Source of the DNA: WLMZ01 sp963732585 | Lineage (GTDB): Bacteria; Actinomycetota; Acidimicrobiia; Acidimicrobiales; Ilumatobacteraceae | Direction: 5' to 3' | NCBI GenBank assembly: GCA_963732585.1 | Contig: CAVSZY010000004.1 | Coordinates: 496,001 to 560,000 of the forward strand | Length of the DNA stretch: 64,000 bases | In this document: piece by piece, positions 43,295-52,319 of the stretch | Layout: each line of letters opens with the position of its first letter | How positions within the stretch are numbered: the stretch's first letter is position 1 | Notes under the pieces: model-generated | What the model was told of the DNA's origin: nothing | The model's database searches: none | The model's input: the letters and a program-made list of their open reading frames with translations, nothing else | Program-made: the position numbers and the translations under genes

Positions 43295-43779
43295 CCCACG
43301 TCGGCGCCGACGTTGGTGAGGGTGACTATGGCACGGCCATGGAGATCGCCCTCGCCGAAGCGCGCGCCGCCGAAGCGCACGACGATGTGCCCGTCGGCGC
43401 CGTAGTGATTCGTGACGGGGTCGTGATCGCGGCGCGGCATAATGAGCGTGAGCTGACTGGCGACCCGACGGCGCACGCCGAAATGTTGGCGATGCGCGAT
43501 GCCGCAGCAGTTGTGGGTACCTGGCGGCTCGATGGTTGCACGCTGGTGGTCACCCTCGAGCCATGCACGATGTGTGCCGGTGCTGCGGTCAACGCTCGGG
43601 TGCCCCACGTGGTCTACGCCGCAGCCGACCCGAAGGCCGGAGCCGGCGGAAGTCTGTTCAACCTGCTCGCCGAACCGCGTTTGAATCACCGTTGCCAGGT
43701 CACGCACGGAGTGAGAGCCGACGAGGCCGGCGCCTTGCTCAAAGCGTTTTTCGCCGCTCGCCGTGGTCGCTCGAATTGA
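43291..43779 (+). CDS. tadA: tRNA-specific adenosine deaminase
   Basis: It deaminates A34 to inosine in tRNA-Arg(ACG). The zinc site is HAEM and EPCTMCAGA, and VPVGAVVIRDG is the usual TadA start of the core. From the overlapping GTG it has 162 residues; an ATG at 43339 just before the core is an alternative. Its substrate tRNA-Arg(ACG) is also in this window, 3 kb downstream. Confidence 0.92.
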   Translation: MTHVGADVGEGDYGTAMEIALAEARAAEAHDDVPVGAVVIRDGVVIAARHNERELTGDPTAHAEMLAMRDAAAVVGTWRLDGCTLVVTLEPCTMCAGAAVNARVPHVVYAAADPKAGAGGSLFNLLAEPRLNHRCQVTHGVRADEAGALLKAFFAARRGRSN

Positions 43780-43797
43780 GCCGCTAGCCTGGACTCC

Positions 43798-43888
43798 GGA
43801 AGGGTGCCAGAGTGGACGAATGGGCCGGTCTCGAAAACCGTTGAGGCGTTCTGCGTCTCCGTGGGTTCAAATCCCACCCCTTCCGCCA
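43798..43888 (+). tRNA. tRNA-Ser(CGA)
   Basis: Acceptor GGAAGGG pairs with CCCTTCC, anticodon loop CTCGAAA gives CGA, a long variable arm is present, the T arm is GTGGG-TTCAAAT-CCCAC, and CCA is encoded. It lies 18 bases after tadA. Confidence 0.97.
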
Positions 43889-44149
43889 TTAGTGGTTTAC
43901 AAGTTGACAGTGACCAGGCGCGATGCAGACCCAAATTGGTTGGTTCCCACGCCTCAAGCCAGAAAATCCCACACTACCTCTGACCTGGAGGTTCGTACTG
44001 CGCCGCATCTGAGAGTCTGAATCGCGGTTCTGAGTATCGTCGGCCGAGATTACTTCCTTCACATGGCCCCATTCGTGGACTAAGAGGTCGACTCGTATAA
44101 CAAGGTTCTCTCCATTGTGCATTGTGCCTTCTTCATATATAGTCGCAAC

Positions 44150-44353
44150 ATGAAACGCACAGTCATCGAAATAGATGAGGAGCTGCTCGCCGAGGCAACC
44201 GACATTCTGCAGGCGGTCTCAATGAAGGAGGCAGTGAACGAGGCGCTCCGGTTCGTGGTGACCGAGAGGCGTCGCCGTCAGGCCGAGGCGATCGAGTCGC
44301 TGGGGGATTGGTTCGCCGAGAACCCGTTCGACAAGGACGAGGCGTGGCGGTAA
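44150..44353 (+). CDS. vapB: VapB-type antitoxin
   Basis: A 67-residue ribbon-helix-helix protein: MKRTVIEIDEELLAEATDIL has the strand-helix start, and SMKEAVNEALRFVV the second helix, typical of the DUF2191/VapB family. The C-terminal tail (LGDWFAENPFDKDEAW) is the part that usually binds the toxin. It overlaps vapC by 10 bases. An upstream ATG at 44117 is less likely. Confidence 0.85.
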   Translation: MKRTVIEIDEELLAEATDILQAVSMKEAVNEALRFVVTERRRRQAEAIESLGDWFAENPFDKDEAWR

Positions 44354-44757
44354 CCGACGCCTACGTGATTGACACCAGTGCAATTACCAACCAGCGACTC
44401 GCGCCGAAACGGCTGGCCGAGGTCGGCCATCGCTCGTCGCTTTTGCTCCCCCAAGTGGCATGGCTAGAGATTCGGTACTCGGCGGCCAGTGTCGCCGACA
44501 TGGCCCGCCTAGACGTTGCCCTCGCAGGTTTCACGATTGTCGATATCAACCCGGACGACTTTCGCGTCGCGGGCCGACTACAGAACGCGCTCGCCGCCGC
44601 TGGCCTCAAGGGCCGGAAGGTCAACGACCTACTCGTAGCCGCCGTTGCGATTCGGCTTGATGTACCCGTTCTGCACCACGACCGAGACTTCGCCCACATC
44701 GCTGCAGTCGAGCCAGCCTTCGCTCACGAATGGCTCATACCGCCTCCCTCGTCGTAA
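44344..44757 (+). CDS. vapC: VapC PIN-domain ribonuclease toxin
   Basis: A complete 137-residue PIN protein. VIDTSAI gives the first Asp, VAWLEIRYS the Glu, VNDLLVAAVA the third acid and LHHDRDFAHIA the last Asp, so the metal site is intact. The GTG at 44344 overlaps the antitoxin end. This module is intact, unlike the three damaged toxin-antitoxin systems at 13.8-16.9 kb. Confidence 0.87.
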   Translation: MAVTDAYVIDTSAITNQRLAPKRLAEVGHRSSLLLPQVAWLEIRYSAASVADMARLDVALAGFTIVDINPDDFRVAGRLQNALAAAGLKGRKVNDLLVAAVAIRLDVPVLHHDRDFAHIAAVEPAFAHEWLIPPPSS

Positions 44758-44960
44758 CTGCCTTGCCGACGAGCGACGGCGAGCAGCAGGGTTGCTCTGG
44801 CTGGCTTGCTGGCGCCATGCCATGTGATGTCACAAGACGTCCGACGCTCTAGAACCTGAATGGGCGGCATCCGCTGAAGCGCTGCTGAGGATGCCTCACG
44901 TGTCGCCGGGACGGACCGATAGTGATACTTCAAGCGTCACCAAATGTTGCATTTTGATGA
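44758..44960. other. Non-coding stretch after vapC
   Basis: I see no gene or clear signal in these 200 bases; small open frames on both strands lack coding character. The leader of the next gene begins after this stretch. Confidence 0.4.
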
Positions 44961-44962
44961 CA

Positions 44963-45079
44963 GTAGGTGTAGACCTACGGCAATCAACCATACGAGAAGT
45001 CGTGTGGGGGGCGTCCAGTTCGCCCCCTCCATCGCCCGAAACGAACGGCCAAGGACATGTGGCTGAACCCCGTTTCGGG
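44963..45079 (+). promoter_or_regulatory. Leader with three successive hairpins before LysM protein
   Basis: Three inverted repeats follow one another: GTAGGT/ACCTAC (44963-44978), GGGGGCG/CGCCCCC (45007-45027) and CCCGAAACG/CGTTTCGGG (45035-45079, with an inner GCCA/TGGC stem). The last repeat ends 2 bases before the ATG and would hide the ribosome site. Their order suggests a structured 5' leader that controls translation. It does not match a c-di-AMP riboswitch that I can recognise, although such elements often precede cell-wall hydrolase genes. Confidence 0.45.
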
Positions 45080-45081
45080 AC

Positions 45082-46431
45082 ATGAAAGGGCCAGAAGTGG
45101 GCAACGAATTTAGTGATGACTTTTGGGAAGTGGATCGAGAACGCACCCCGTTCAGCGGTCTCAAACGTCAGGACGACCGTCACCACGTCAGTCGTCAAGC
45201 ACCCGTGCGCGGTGCCCGTCAGCACGGCAACACCGAGCCGCTACCGCGAATCGCCGCGGCCAAGATGCCCCCTGTCGAACCGTTCGACGCGCCCACCGAC
45301 CTCGAGCGCGAGTTCTACTCTCAGCCGACGTTCGCCCGACGCACCCTCGGCGAGGTCATCCGTGACCGTCGCCAACAGCAGGGTCCGCTCAACCCGCTGA
45401 AGGCCCGTATCGGGGCGATGTGCCTGGTTGGCTTGCTGGCCGTTCCTGTCGCTCTGGCCGCCCGCCGCTCGGAGCCGAGCGTCGACATCGCTGGCGCAGC
45501 GGTGAGCGCTCCCGTCCCCCCCGTGCCCGATGCAACGGTGCCCGATAGCGCGGCTGGCGCCCCCACAAACCCAGCCGAAATCGTCGTCGACGCAGCGGCG
45601 CCGACCGCTGAACCTGCGAGCATTCCGACTGCCGCACCCGTCATCGCTACGCCATCTGCAGCCGAGCCGCTCGTAGCGCCCGTCGCCGTCGACACGGCGT
45701 CGTCGGCCGCTGGCCAACACAGCGCCGTGGTTACGCAGATCGAGATTGCCACCACAGCAGCCACGCTCCCCGCCATTGCGGCACCAGCGAATGCGGGTGG
45801 CGTGACCGCCGCCCGGGTCGAGGCCACGCAAACATCCGTGCTCGACGTCAGCGCCTGCGCCAAGACGTACAAGGTCGTCGCTGGCGACTACTGGATTCTG
45901 ATTGCCCGCAAGGTCAGCGTCGGCCTTTCCGACTTGCTTGACATCAACAATGCCTCTACCGAGACTGCCCTGTTCGCCGGAGCGACAATCTGCCTGCCTC
46001 CCAACGCTTCCCCGCCGACCACCGAGGCCCCGGCGACGACTGCGGCCCCCGCTGTCACGACTCCCGCAACGACGATCGCTCCGGCGACCACGGTGAAGTC
46101 CACGACGACCACCACGACAACGCCGGCGGCTCCGCCGACCACGACGAAGACCTACACCAGGGCCGAGATCGAACAGATCATCCGCGACGTGTGGCCCGAC
46201 GATCAGGAAGAAAAGGCGCTGCAGATCGCCTGGCGGGAAAGCAACTACATCCCGACCGTGCGGAACTACTGCTGCTTCGGGTTGTTTCAGATCTACTACA
46301 ACGTGCACAAGGGCTGGCTGGCGGCGATTGGGGTCACCTCGGCCGACAAGCTGTACGACCCACGGGTCAACGCCACTGCGGCATATGCGCTGTACTTGCG
46401 GGCTGGCGGCTGGGGCCCCTGGGGCGGCTGA
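45082..46431 (+). CDS. LysM protein with C-terminal transglycosylase-like domain
   Basis: A 449-residue, single-pass membrane protein. About 105 cytoplasmic residues precede a membrane segment (MCLVGLLAVPVALAA), followed by a long Ala/Pro/Thr linker, a LysM-like domain (YKVVAGDYWILIARKVSVGLSD), a second Thr-rich linker, and a C-terminal domain (ALQIAWRESNYIPTV ... CCFGLFQIYYNVHKGWL) that resembles lysozyme-like transglycosylases, with Glu in WRES as the likely catalytic acid. It probably cleaves or remodels peptidoglycan. Start ATG lies right after a hairpin. Confidence 0.78.
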   Translation: MKGPEVGNEFSDDFWEVDRERTPFSGLKRQDDRHHVSRQAPVRGARQHGNTEPLPRIAAAKMPPVEPFDAPTDLEREFYSQPTFARRTLGEVIRDRRQQQGPLNPLKARIGAMCLVGLLAVPVALAARRSEPSVDIAGAAVSAPVPPVPDATVPDSAAGAPTNPAEIVVDAAAPTAEPASIPTAAPVIATPSAAEPLVAPVAVDTASSAAGQHSAVVTQIEIATTAATLPAIAAPANAGGVTAARVEATQTSVLDVSACAKTYKVVAGDYWILIARKVSVGLSDLLDINNASTETALFAGATICLPPNASPPTTEAPATTAAPAVTTPATTIAPATTVKSTTTTTTTPAAPPTTTKTYTRAEIEQIIRDVWPDDQEEKALQIAWRESNYIPTVRNYCCFGLFQIYYNVHKGWLAAIGVTSADKLYDPRVNATAAYALYLRAGGWGPWGG

Positions 46432-46503
46432 GAGGCGCTGCAGGTCGTCCGTAAACGGTTTTGTTTACCCCACCAGCACGCCTAGACTGATCACTCACAT
46501 ATT

Positions 46504-46576
46504 GCGCTCGTAGCTCAATGGATAGAGCATCTGACTACGGATCAGAAGGTTAGGGGTTCGAGTCCCTTCGAGCGCG
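46504..46576 (+). tRNA. tRNA-Arg(ACG)
   Basis: Acceptor GCGCTCG pairs with CGAGCGC, the anticodon stem TCTGA/TCAGA encloses CTACGGA (anticodon ACG), and the T arm is AGGGG-TTCGAGT-CCCTT. CCA is not encoded, unlike the other tRNAs here. It is the usual TadA substrate. Confidence 0.96.
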
Positions 46577-46585
46577 CTGAGTATC

Positions 46586-46624
46586 GAGGACTCCGCCACT
46601 GGGTGGGGTCCTCGTCACGTTTTT
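46586..46624 (+). terminator. Rho-independent terminator after tRNA-Arg
   Basis: GAGGACTCCGCC pairs with GGTGGGGTCCTC (12 pairs with two wobbles) over a 4-base loop and is followed, after GTCACG, by TTTTT. Confidence 0.7.
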
Positions 46625-46712
46625 CGGCGAAGTTGTGTCGATCCTCAGCTGCAGAAATCGCTTGATCATGAGCATCATCACCCTCCCGCTGCGTGCGGTG
46701 CGGTGCGGCGAT

Positions 46713-47408
46713 CTACTCCTCGTGAGCACGACTCACTCCACGATGGCGACGACGTGCAATCAGGCCAGCGCCCAGCGCCCCGACGGTGACCGTGATGACG
46801 GGCACCAGTAGGGTGCCGATGGAACGTTCGTCGGCCGACGCGGTCGCTGGCACTGGCACCGGGGCAACAATCGCCGTCGGGGGCGACCCGCTGCCGAAGG
46901 CCTCGGGGACAGCGCCATCCCTGATTAGTCGAGTGCCTGAACAGAGACCTGAATTCAGCGTTCCCGCTCCCTGTCCCTGCGGCGCCTGGTACGCAAACAC
47001 GAGGAACGGCCCACCCCCAACCGAGATCGGTAAACCGCAGCCGCCCCCTTCTTGCGGGGTGGCGATCGCCTGCTTGCTCAACACCTGGCCTTTGAACACT
47101 GAGTCGACTCCGTACATGTAGTACGAAATCGGCGCTCCCGAACTGTCGAGCTCCACTGCCTTGCGGATATCGAGCAGCGTTGCGCTAAAGACCACCGTGG
47201 CCTGCTGGAACGCCTCATCATCGGTCATCGTTAAACAACTACACGCGACAGTTGGCCGCGCCGACACCGTCGATTCGACCGACGTCAGTGTCGCCAAGGC
47301 GAGCACGACTGCGGCAGGCCGCGCCCACCGACGTCGCGCCGCCGCTCGCCCAAAACAGCGCGCAACGACCCGGATTTCGCTGGGCGCAAGGCGAGATCGA
47401 CCAGGCAT
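46713..47408 (-). CDS. Secreted membrane-anchored protein with NTR/TIMP-like domain
   Basis: A signal peptide (to about residue 52) is followed by ACSCLTMTDDEAFQQATVVF, a CSC-type start and fold pattern of NTR/TIMP-like domains, with further Cys at GGCGL and GLCSG. A C-terminal membrane segment and an RRRHR tail anchor it. ATG 47408 has GGAGG 8 bases upstream. Function in bacteria is unknown; the NTR assignment is tentative. Confidence 0.6.
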   Translation of the reverse strand: MPGRSRLAPSEIRVVARCFGRAAARRRWARPAAVVLALATLTSVESTVSARPTVACSCLTMTDDEAFQQATVVFSATLLDIRKAVELDSSGAPISYYMYGVDSVFKGQVLSKQAIATPQEGGGCGLPISVGGGPFLVFAYQAPQGQGAGTLNSGLCSGTRLIRDGAVPEAFGSGSPPTAIVAPVPVPATASADERSIGTLLVPVITVTVGALGAGLIARRRHRGVSRAHEE

Positions 47409-47522
47409 AGATACATCCTCCACGGAACTGGTCGGTCATGCAAGAGCGACACCGTCAAACAAATATGGTTACGCTCCGATGCAGTTCGCGATCAGCGCGA
47501 TCCCAGCGGTGAGGGAGAGACA

Positions 47523-48854
47523 ATGCACGCTCGCAAGCAGCTCGCAATTGGCCTAGCGGTACTTGGTTTGGCGACCAGTGCTTGCTCGTCAGATGAAGCG
47601 ACGGCGCCGACGACACCGACCGTCTCCGTTTCAGTGACGGAGCCGCTGGCGACTGTCTCAGCGACGAACCCTCCAGCAACGACTCCGCTCGCGACCGAGC
47701 CGCCGGTGACAGAGCCACCAGCGACGGATCCACCCTCAACTGCACCACCGCCGAACGAACCCGCTGATGGCGCGCTCGATACTGCTGATCTGGTGGCGGC
47801 GCTCGCCGACGACGCGTTGGAAGGACGAGACAACCTCACCGAAGGCTCCCTGGCGAGCCAACGCCTGCTCATCGATCAGTTGGCGACCTTTGCTCAACCG
47901 GCATACGATCAGGAGGGCGATGGCGCCTACCTGCAGCCGTTCGATGCCGGCAGCAACGTGTTGGCAGTGATCCCCGGTGGCGATCTCGCCGACCAATACG
48001 TCATCATCGGCGCCCACTACGACCACCTCGGCGCCTGCGTTACCAACGATCCAGCCGACACCGTGTGCAATGGTGCCACCGACAACGCCGCTGGCGTCGC
48101 CGTAGCAATGTCTGCGGCACGGGCTATCGCCGCTGAGGGCACACCTCGACGGACGGTAATCATCGCTCTCTGGGACGCCGAGGAGGACGGGTTACTCGGT
48201 GCAGCGCACTATGCCTCCGACCCGCTGGCGCCGCTCGAGTCGACGGTCGCCTACATCAACTTCGATATCCAGGGAGCCAACCTCCTTCCTGCGCTGGCGA
48301 ACACCACGGTCGTCGTCGGAGCTGAGACCGGCGGGGCAAACTTGGTCGCCGCCGCCCAGGCCGCAATCGCCGAGACCGAACTCGAGGAAGCGATGCTCAG
48401 CCTGTTGTTTGGTCAGGGACGCAGCGACCATGCGGTGCTCGTTGGGGCGGGGGTGCCTTCCGTCTTCTTCACCGATGCCAACACCGGTTGCTACCACACC
48501 AGCCAGGACGACCTGGCCGCGGTCGACTTCGCCAAGCTCGAACAACAACTCGTCAACGGAACCAACCTATTGCGCGATCTCGCAGCCACCGATCAGCTGC
48601 CGACGATGACGCCAGACGCGCCGATCGCCACCTTCGAAGACGCCGAGTCGATGCTTGCCGTGGTCCAACGTGGCATGCCGGATATGGGCCTGCTCAGCCA
48701 AGACGCTCAAGCGTCAACCGATCAGTTCCTCGCCGACCTGGAGGCAATGGTCGCCGGGGGCCCGCAGGCCTTCGACGGCGACTCCATCGCCACCTTGCTG
48801 GCCGGATCGATCGTGCTCGTCGAGGCGCTGACAGCACGAGAGTGCCAACCGTAA
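47523..48854 (+). CDS. M28-family metallopeptidase lipoprotein
   Basis: A 443-residue zinc aminopeptidase-like protein exported as a lipoprotein (lipobox ATSAC) with a Pro/Thr/Glu linker to about residue 80. The zinc ligands are GAHYDHLG, GATDNAAG (bridging Asp), WDAEEDGLLG (base and ligand), NFDIQG and CYHTSQDD. GGGAG lies 5 bases before the ATG. Its substrate is unknown. Confidence 0.9.
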   Translation: MHARKQLAIGLAVLGLATSACSSDEATAPTTPTVSVSVTEPLATVSATNPPATTPLATEPPVTEPPATDPPSTAPPPNEPADGALDTADLVAALADDALEGRDNLTEGSLASQRLLIDQLATFAQPAYDQEGDGAYLQPFDAGSNVLAVIPGGDLADQYVIIGAHYDHLGACVTNDPADTVCNGATDNAAGVAVAMSAARAIAAEGTPRRTVIIALWDAEEDGLLGAAHYASDPLAPLESTVAYINFDIQGANLLPALANTTVVVGAETGGANLVAAAQAAIAETELEEAMLSLLFGQGRSDHAVLVGAGVPSVFFTDANTGCYHTSQDDLAAVDFAKLEQQLVNGTNLLRDLAATDQLPTMTPDAPIATFEDAESMLAVVQRGMPDMGLLSQDAQASTDQFLADLEAMVAGGPQAFDGDSIATLLAGSIVLVEALTARECQP

Positions 48855-48868
48855 AGGCTGGCACTCTC
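48838..48868. terminator. Hairpin between convergent genes
   Basis: GAGAGTGCCA and TGGCACTCTC form a perfect 10-base-pair stem with an 11-base loop across the stop codon of the peptidase gene, between it and the convergent secreted protein. There is no T-run, so it may act as a bidirectional mRNA end rather than a classic terminator. Confidence 0.55.
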
Positions 48869-48882
48869 AAGGTACGTCGACG

Positions 48883-51126
48883 TCAGGGTTTGTTGGGCTT
48901 GCCCGGATCGATCGGCTTGCCGGGCGGCGTGGCGGGCTGGCCGGGATCACCGGGCTTGCCTGGATCGTCCGGCGGGCCCGGGTCGACCGGGGGATGGTCG
49001 ATCGGTGGCTCCGGATCAGCATGCGGACCCGGATCGTCGGGTCGGACGTTGTGCACCTTGGCCCGAGCGGTGACGCTGACGATATTGCCACGGGTATCGG
49101 CCACGTCGGCGAGTAACCAGTAGTCGCCGCCCGGAAGGTCAGGCAGAGCGATTCGCCACGGCGACCTACCCTTGCCATTACCCGGCATCGCTGCCACCAC
49201 GATCTGGTTCGGTGACTCACCAAGCGTCAGATCGTCTTGGACGAAGTTGCCGTACTCATCGACGATCGAAACCCGGATCTCGGCGATCGTTCCGTCGGTG
49301 TTGACCTCACCATCGAAGGTCAACGGCTCGCCTTCGGCCACTGCCATCGGCTCAACGATTGCGGCATCGAGCACACCGACTGCGCCTGCCATCCTTGCGC
49401 CAGCGGTGCCCACTGCGAAGGAGCGCTTGGCCCAGTTGGCCGAAGTCAAGCCGACGAGATCGACAGCCTTGCTCTGCACCTCGTAGTTGCCAACAGGCAT
49501 GGTGATCGGCACGCTGAAGCTGCCGTCACCGAGCGGCAACGGCTTGAACTCGTAGGCCGTGGCCCCGAGGGTGCCGTTGGCCTGCACCCACTGGCCAGTC
49601 GACGCCAGCACCCGCACCCGGTACTTGACGACTGCGACGTTGTCGGTGGCCACACCGCTGACCGTCGCTGGGCTGGTCACGGTTGCGTTTGCCGGAGGCG
49701 ACAAGAGTGTGACGTCGCTCGGAGCAACGGTGTCGGCACCAGGGCCAAGGTCGAGGAAACCGAGCGCACCAACCCGATAGCTATTGATTCGATCGCCGTC
49801 GTAACCAACGAGCAAGCCACGGCTGGTGACAGTGAGCTCAGAACCGCCGACGAACGAGTTCGCACCGGGGTTCCACGTCAACGGCCGACCGTCGGTGATC
49901 GACAATGCGGCCATGTGCGTTCGCCACACGTTGCTGCCATTGCTCGATCCGCTGCACTGATCGAGGCCCATCTTCGGCGTCATCATGTCGGTTGCCCCGG
50001 GTCCCGGATTTATCCGGCAAAAATGGCCGGAGACATACACCGCGTTGTTTGACACGGCAATGCCCATCGAGGTGTCTTGCATGTAGTGCTGCCACAGTGC
50101 GCTCTGCGTCCCCGCATTGGCGTTCACCAGGTAGACGTAGTCGGACACGGTCGCCGTGCCATAGGCCAGCCCGATCTTCGTGCCGTCGGGAGAGATCGAA
50201 ACGTCCTGCATGCTCTGGCCAAGCGGGCGGCCGGTGAATTCGGGATGGGTCTGGATGAATGTGTGATTTGTCAGCACCGGGCTCGCGGCGTTGGAGATAT
50301 CGACAACAGCGGTCTGCGTCGAGAGCGACACGCCGTTGCGACTGACCGTGCCGAAGCGGCCGCCAAAGATCAGCTTCGTGCCGTCGGGCGACGCTCCCAT
50401 ACCGCGAACCTTGCCGGACAGCGACGTGGTACCGAACGTGAGGTTGAATGCTGGCTTGACGGCACCGGTGATCGCATCGAGTTCGGCAACGTAACGAATG
50501 CTGGCTCCACCGATCGCGGTGAAGTCACCGCCGACGAAGAGGCGGGGACCCGAGAGCGTGATCTCGTCGACGCGGCCGTTGGCGCCGAGCGAGATGAAGT
50601 TCAGGTCAACCGAGCAGGTTGCCAGATTGACCAAGGCCACCTTGTTTCGTGTGCGCAGCACCCCATCGCTGCCTGCGACCTTGGTGAACTCACCACCTAC
50701 GAAGACTGTGTTCGGCGCGAACCCAGGCTCGACGCTGCGCACCACACCATTGAAGGTCAGCTGGTTAGGGCAAACGATCTGCTTGCTGCTGATGTTGAAG
50801 GCAGCGAAATACTGCTGCGCAAGCACCGAGCCGTTTTGCAGCTCGATCTGCATGAAGTTGCCGCCGGAGATGATGTACTGCCCGGACTGATCGGCAGCGA
50901 AGACCTCTCGGTCGATGAGACAGTTCGTGCAACCCTGGTTGGACTCCACATACTGGGGCGTACCGAGGATGATCGGGAAGCCGATGCTCGGGATTTCAGG
51001 CACCAACGTGCTGTGTGGAACGAACGGATCAGCGCCCGCGCCGTCGGCCAAAAAGACGCCACCAATAGTGGCCGCGAGAGTTGCTCCGACGATGAGGGAC
51101 GTTCTGAACTTGCGTAACGATTTCAT
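48883..51126 (-). CDS. Large secreted propeller-like protein with PGxP tail
   Basis: A 747-residue protein with a signal peptide (cleavage near ADGAGA). Residues about 45-430 form repeats with FVGGEFTKVAG, FVGGDFTAIGG and LIFGGRFG motifs, as in delta-60/beta-propeller repeats. Ig-like domains follow (VTLLSPPANATVTSPATVSG and further on). The last 65 residues are PDDPGKPGDPGQP-type proline/glycine repeats. Cys pairs suggest disulfides outside the cell. The role (adhesin or surface layer) is unknown. Confidence 0.75.
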   Translation of the reverse strand: MKSLRKFRTSLIVGATLAATIGGVFLADGAGADPFVPHSTLVPEIPSIGFPIILGTPQYVESNQGCTNCLIDREVFAADQSGQYIISGGNFMQIELQNGSVLAQQYFAAFNISSKQIVCPNQLTFNGVVRSVEPGFAPNTVFVGGEFTKVAGSDGVLRTRNKVALVNLATCSVDLNFISLGANGRVDEITLSGPRLFVGGDFTAIGGASIRYVAELDAITGAVKPAFNLTFGTTSLSGKVRGMGASPDGTKLIFGGRFGTVSRNGVSLSTQTAVVDISNAASPVLTNHTFIQTHPEFTGRPLGQSMQDVSISPDGTKIGLAYGTATVSDYVYLVNANAGTQSALWQHYMQDTSMGIAVSNNAVYVSGHFCRINPGPGATDMMTPKMGLDQCSGSSNGSNVWRTHMAALSITDGRPLTWNPGANSFVGGSELTVTSRGLLVGYDGDRINSYRVGALGFLDLGPGADTVAPSDVTLLSPPANATVTSPATVSGVATDNVAVVKYRVRVLASTGQWVQANGTLGATAYEFKPLPLGDGSFSVPITMPVGNYEVQSKAVDLVGLTSANWAKRSFAVGTAGARMAGAVGVLDAAIVEPMAVAEGEPLTFDGEVNTDGTIAEIRVSIVDEYGNFVQDDLTLGESPNQIVVAAMPGNGKGRSPWRIALPDLPGGDYWLLADVADTRGNIVSVTARAKVHNVRPDDPGPHADPEPPIDHPPVDPGPPDDPGKPGDPGQPATPPGKPIDPGKPNKP

Positions 51127-51400
51127 GCTTCACCAATCCGAACTCAGTGCGACACGTCGAAACAGACCGAGCGGCACAGACTTAATGTCGAAGGTAGTGA
51201 AGTCCTTTCGGCAGGACATGGGGAATACGGCCCAAATTCGCAGTTGTTTCGTTCACTCCCCCGGCGGACGTCACTGAAAGAGAGTGGCGCAGCACAATTT
51301 GCTGTTCGCCTCAGGACCGACCGAAGTTTCGGCGCGACGCTGCCCCCGTCTCCCGACGGGGGCAGCGTCAGATCCGCCGAAGTTGTCGAACGCCGCCCAA

Positions 51401-52073
51401 CTATGGTTTGCGGTTGGCTTCCATCTGCGCCAGGCGCTGATCCCAAACCCGCCGCATCGGCTGGATTCCGCCGCCGCCGATGGCGACAATGGCGACGCCA
51501 ACGATGATCGCCAGCAGCGCGGATCAGAACGCGGTCCATGACCGTAGGCGCAATCTCCAGCTGATCGAGAGCCGCAAACGCGCCGACAACCCAGATGGCG
51601 ACGAAGGCGCCTGTGGCGACGCTGCGCTGGTAACTCTGCGTGGAAAGCGCATCAGAGACCAGGTGACGAACGAACTTAGCCACGGCGGCAGTGATCACCA
51701 CGATGATGACGCCGACGACCAACTTGGGTACGAACGCGACGAGATCGTCAAGCAGATCGGACACCGGGTTCCGACCAAAGACGCTGAAGGCGGTCTGAAA
51801 GGTGACGAAAAGGAGCACGGTCTTCACGAAACCACCGAGGAACGAAGCCGGCTTGAGCTTGACCTTGTCGAGTTCGTCGCCGAGGCCCATCGCACGAACG
51901 CGGCTATCGATCCCGGCCTTGTTTGCCACACGCGTCACGGCCTTGCCGATGGCGCGTGAGATAATCCAGCCGATGAGCAAGATCAGCAGACAGACCAAGA
52001 TCTTCGGCACTGTTTGCGCAATCTTCGACCAGGCGTCCTCAATTCCCTGGCTGAATTCAACTTGTACGTGCAT
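51401..52073 (-). CDS. MscS-like conserved-TM-helix membrane protein, frameshifted near its end
   Basis: Four hydrophobic segments (LVCLLILLIGWIISRAIG and following) and GIDSRVRAMGLGDELDKVK resemble TM-helix repeat proteins related to small mechanosensitive channels. Reading past about 51525 in the first frame gives junk, while the next frame continues LLAIIVGVAIVAIGGGGI and QPMRRVWDQRLAQME to a stop at 51401. One base is missing, by error or by mutation. ATG 52073 has AAGGG 6-7 bases upstream. Confidence 0.65.
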
Positions 52074-52319
52074 CTTTTTCCCTTCGATGGAATACGTTTG
52101 CCTGCTCGATGAGGCCACAGCAGGACGCAGCAAACTTGTCAAAAGTCGCGCACTCGGGAAAAATAAGTCGTTAGAAGCGACGAATCTAGGTCGTATGTAC
52201 TATTTCACCTCCCTACGTAGTAAGACGAATTCTTTACGCAATATTTTCCTTGCTTTGTCGCGACGGAAATGTCACCCCGTGCGTCAGTACTGATAGCTGT
52301 GAGGGACAATCCAACGAAC

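Noticed and set aside
43889..44149. Possible gene or att site between tRNA-Ser and vapB
   Set aside because: No open frame with coding character and no repeat of the tRNA 3' end were found.
44880..45081. c-di-AMP (ydaO) riboswitch before the LysM gene
   Set aside because: The conserved core blocks of that riboswitch are not present; only unassigned hairpins are seen.
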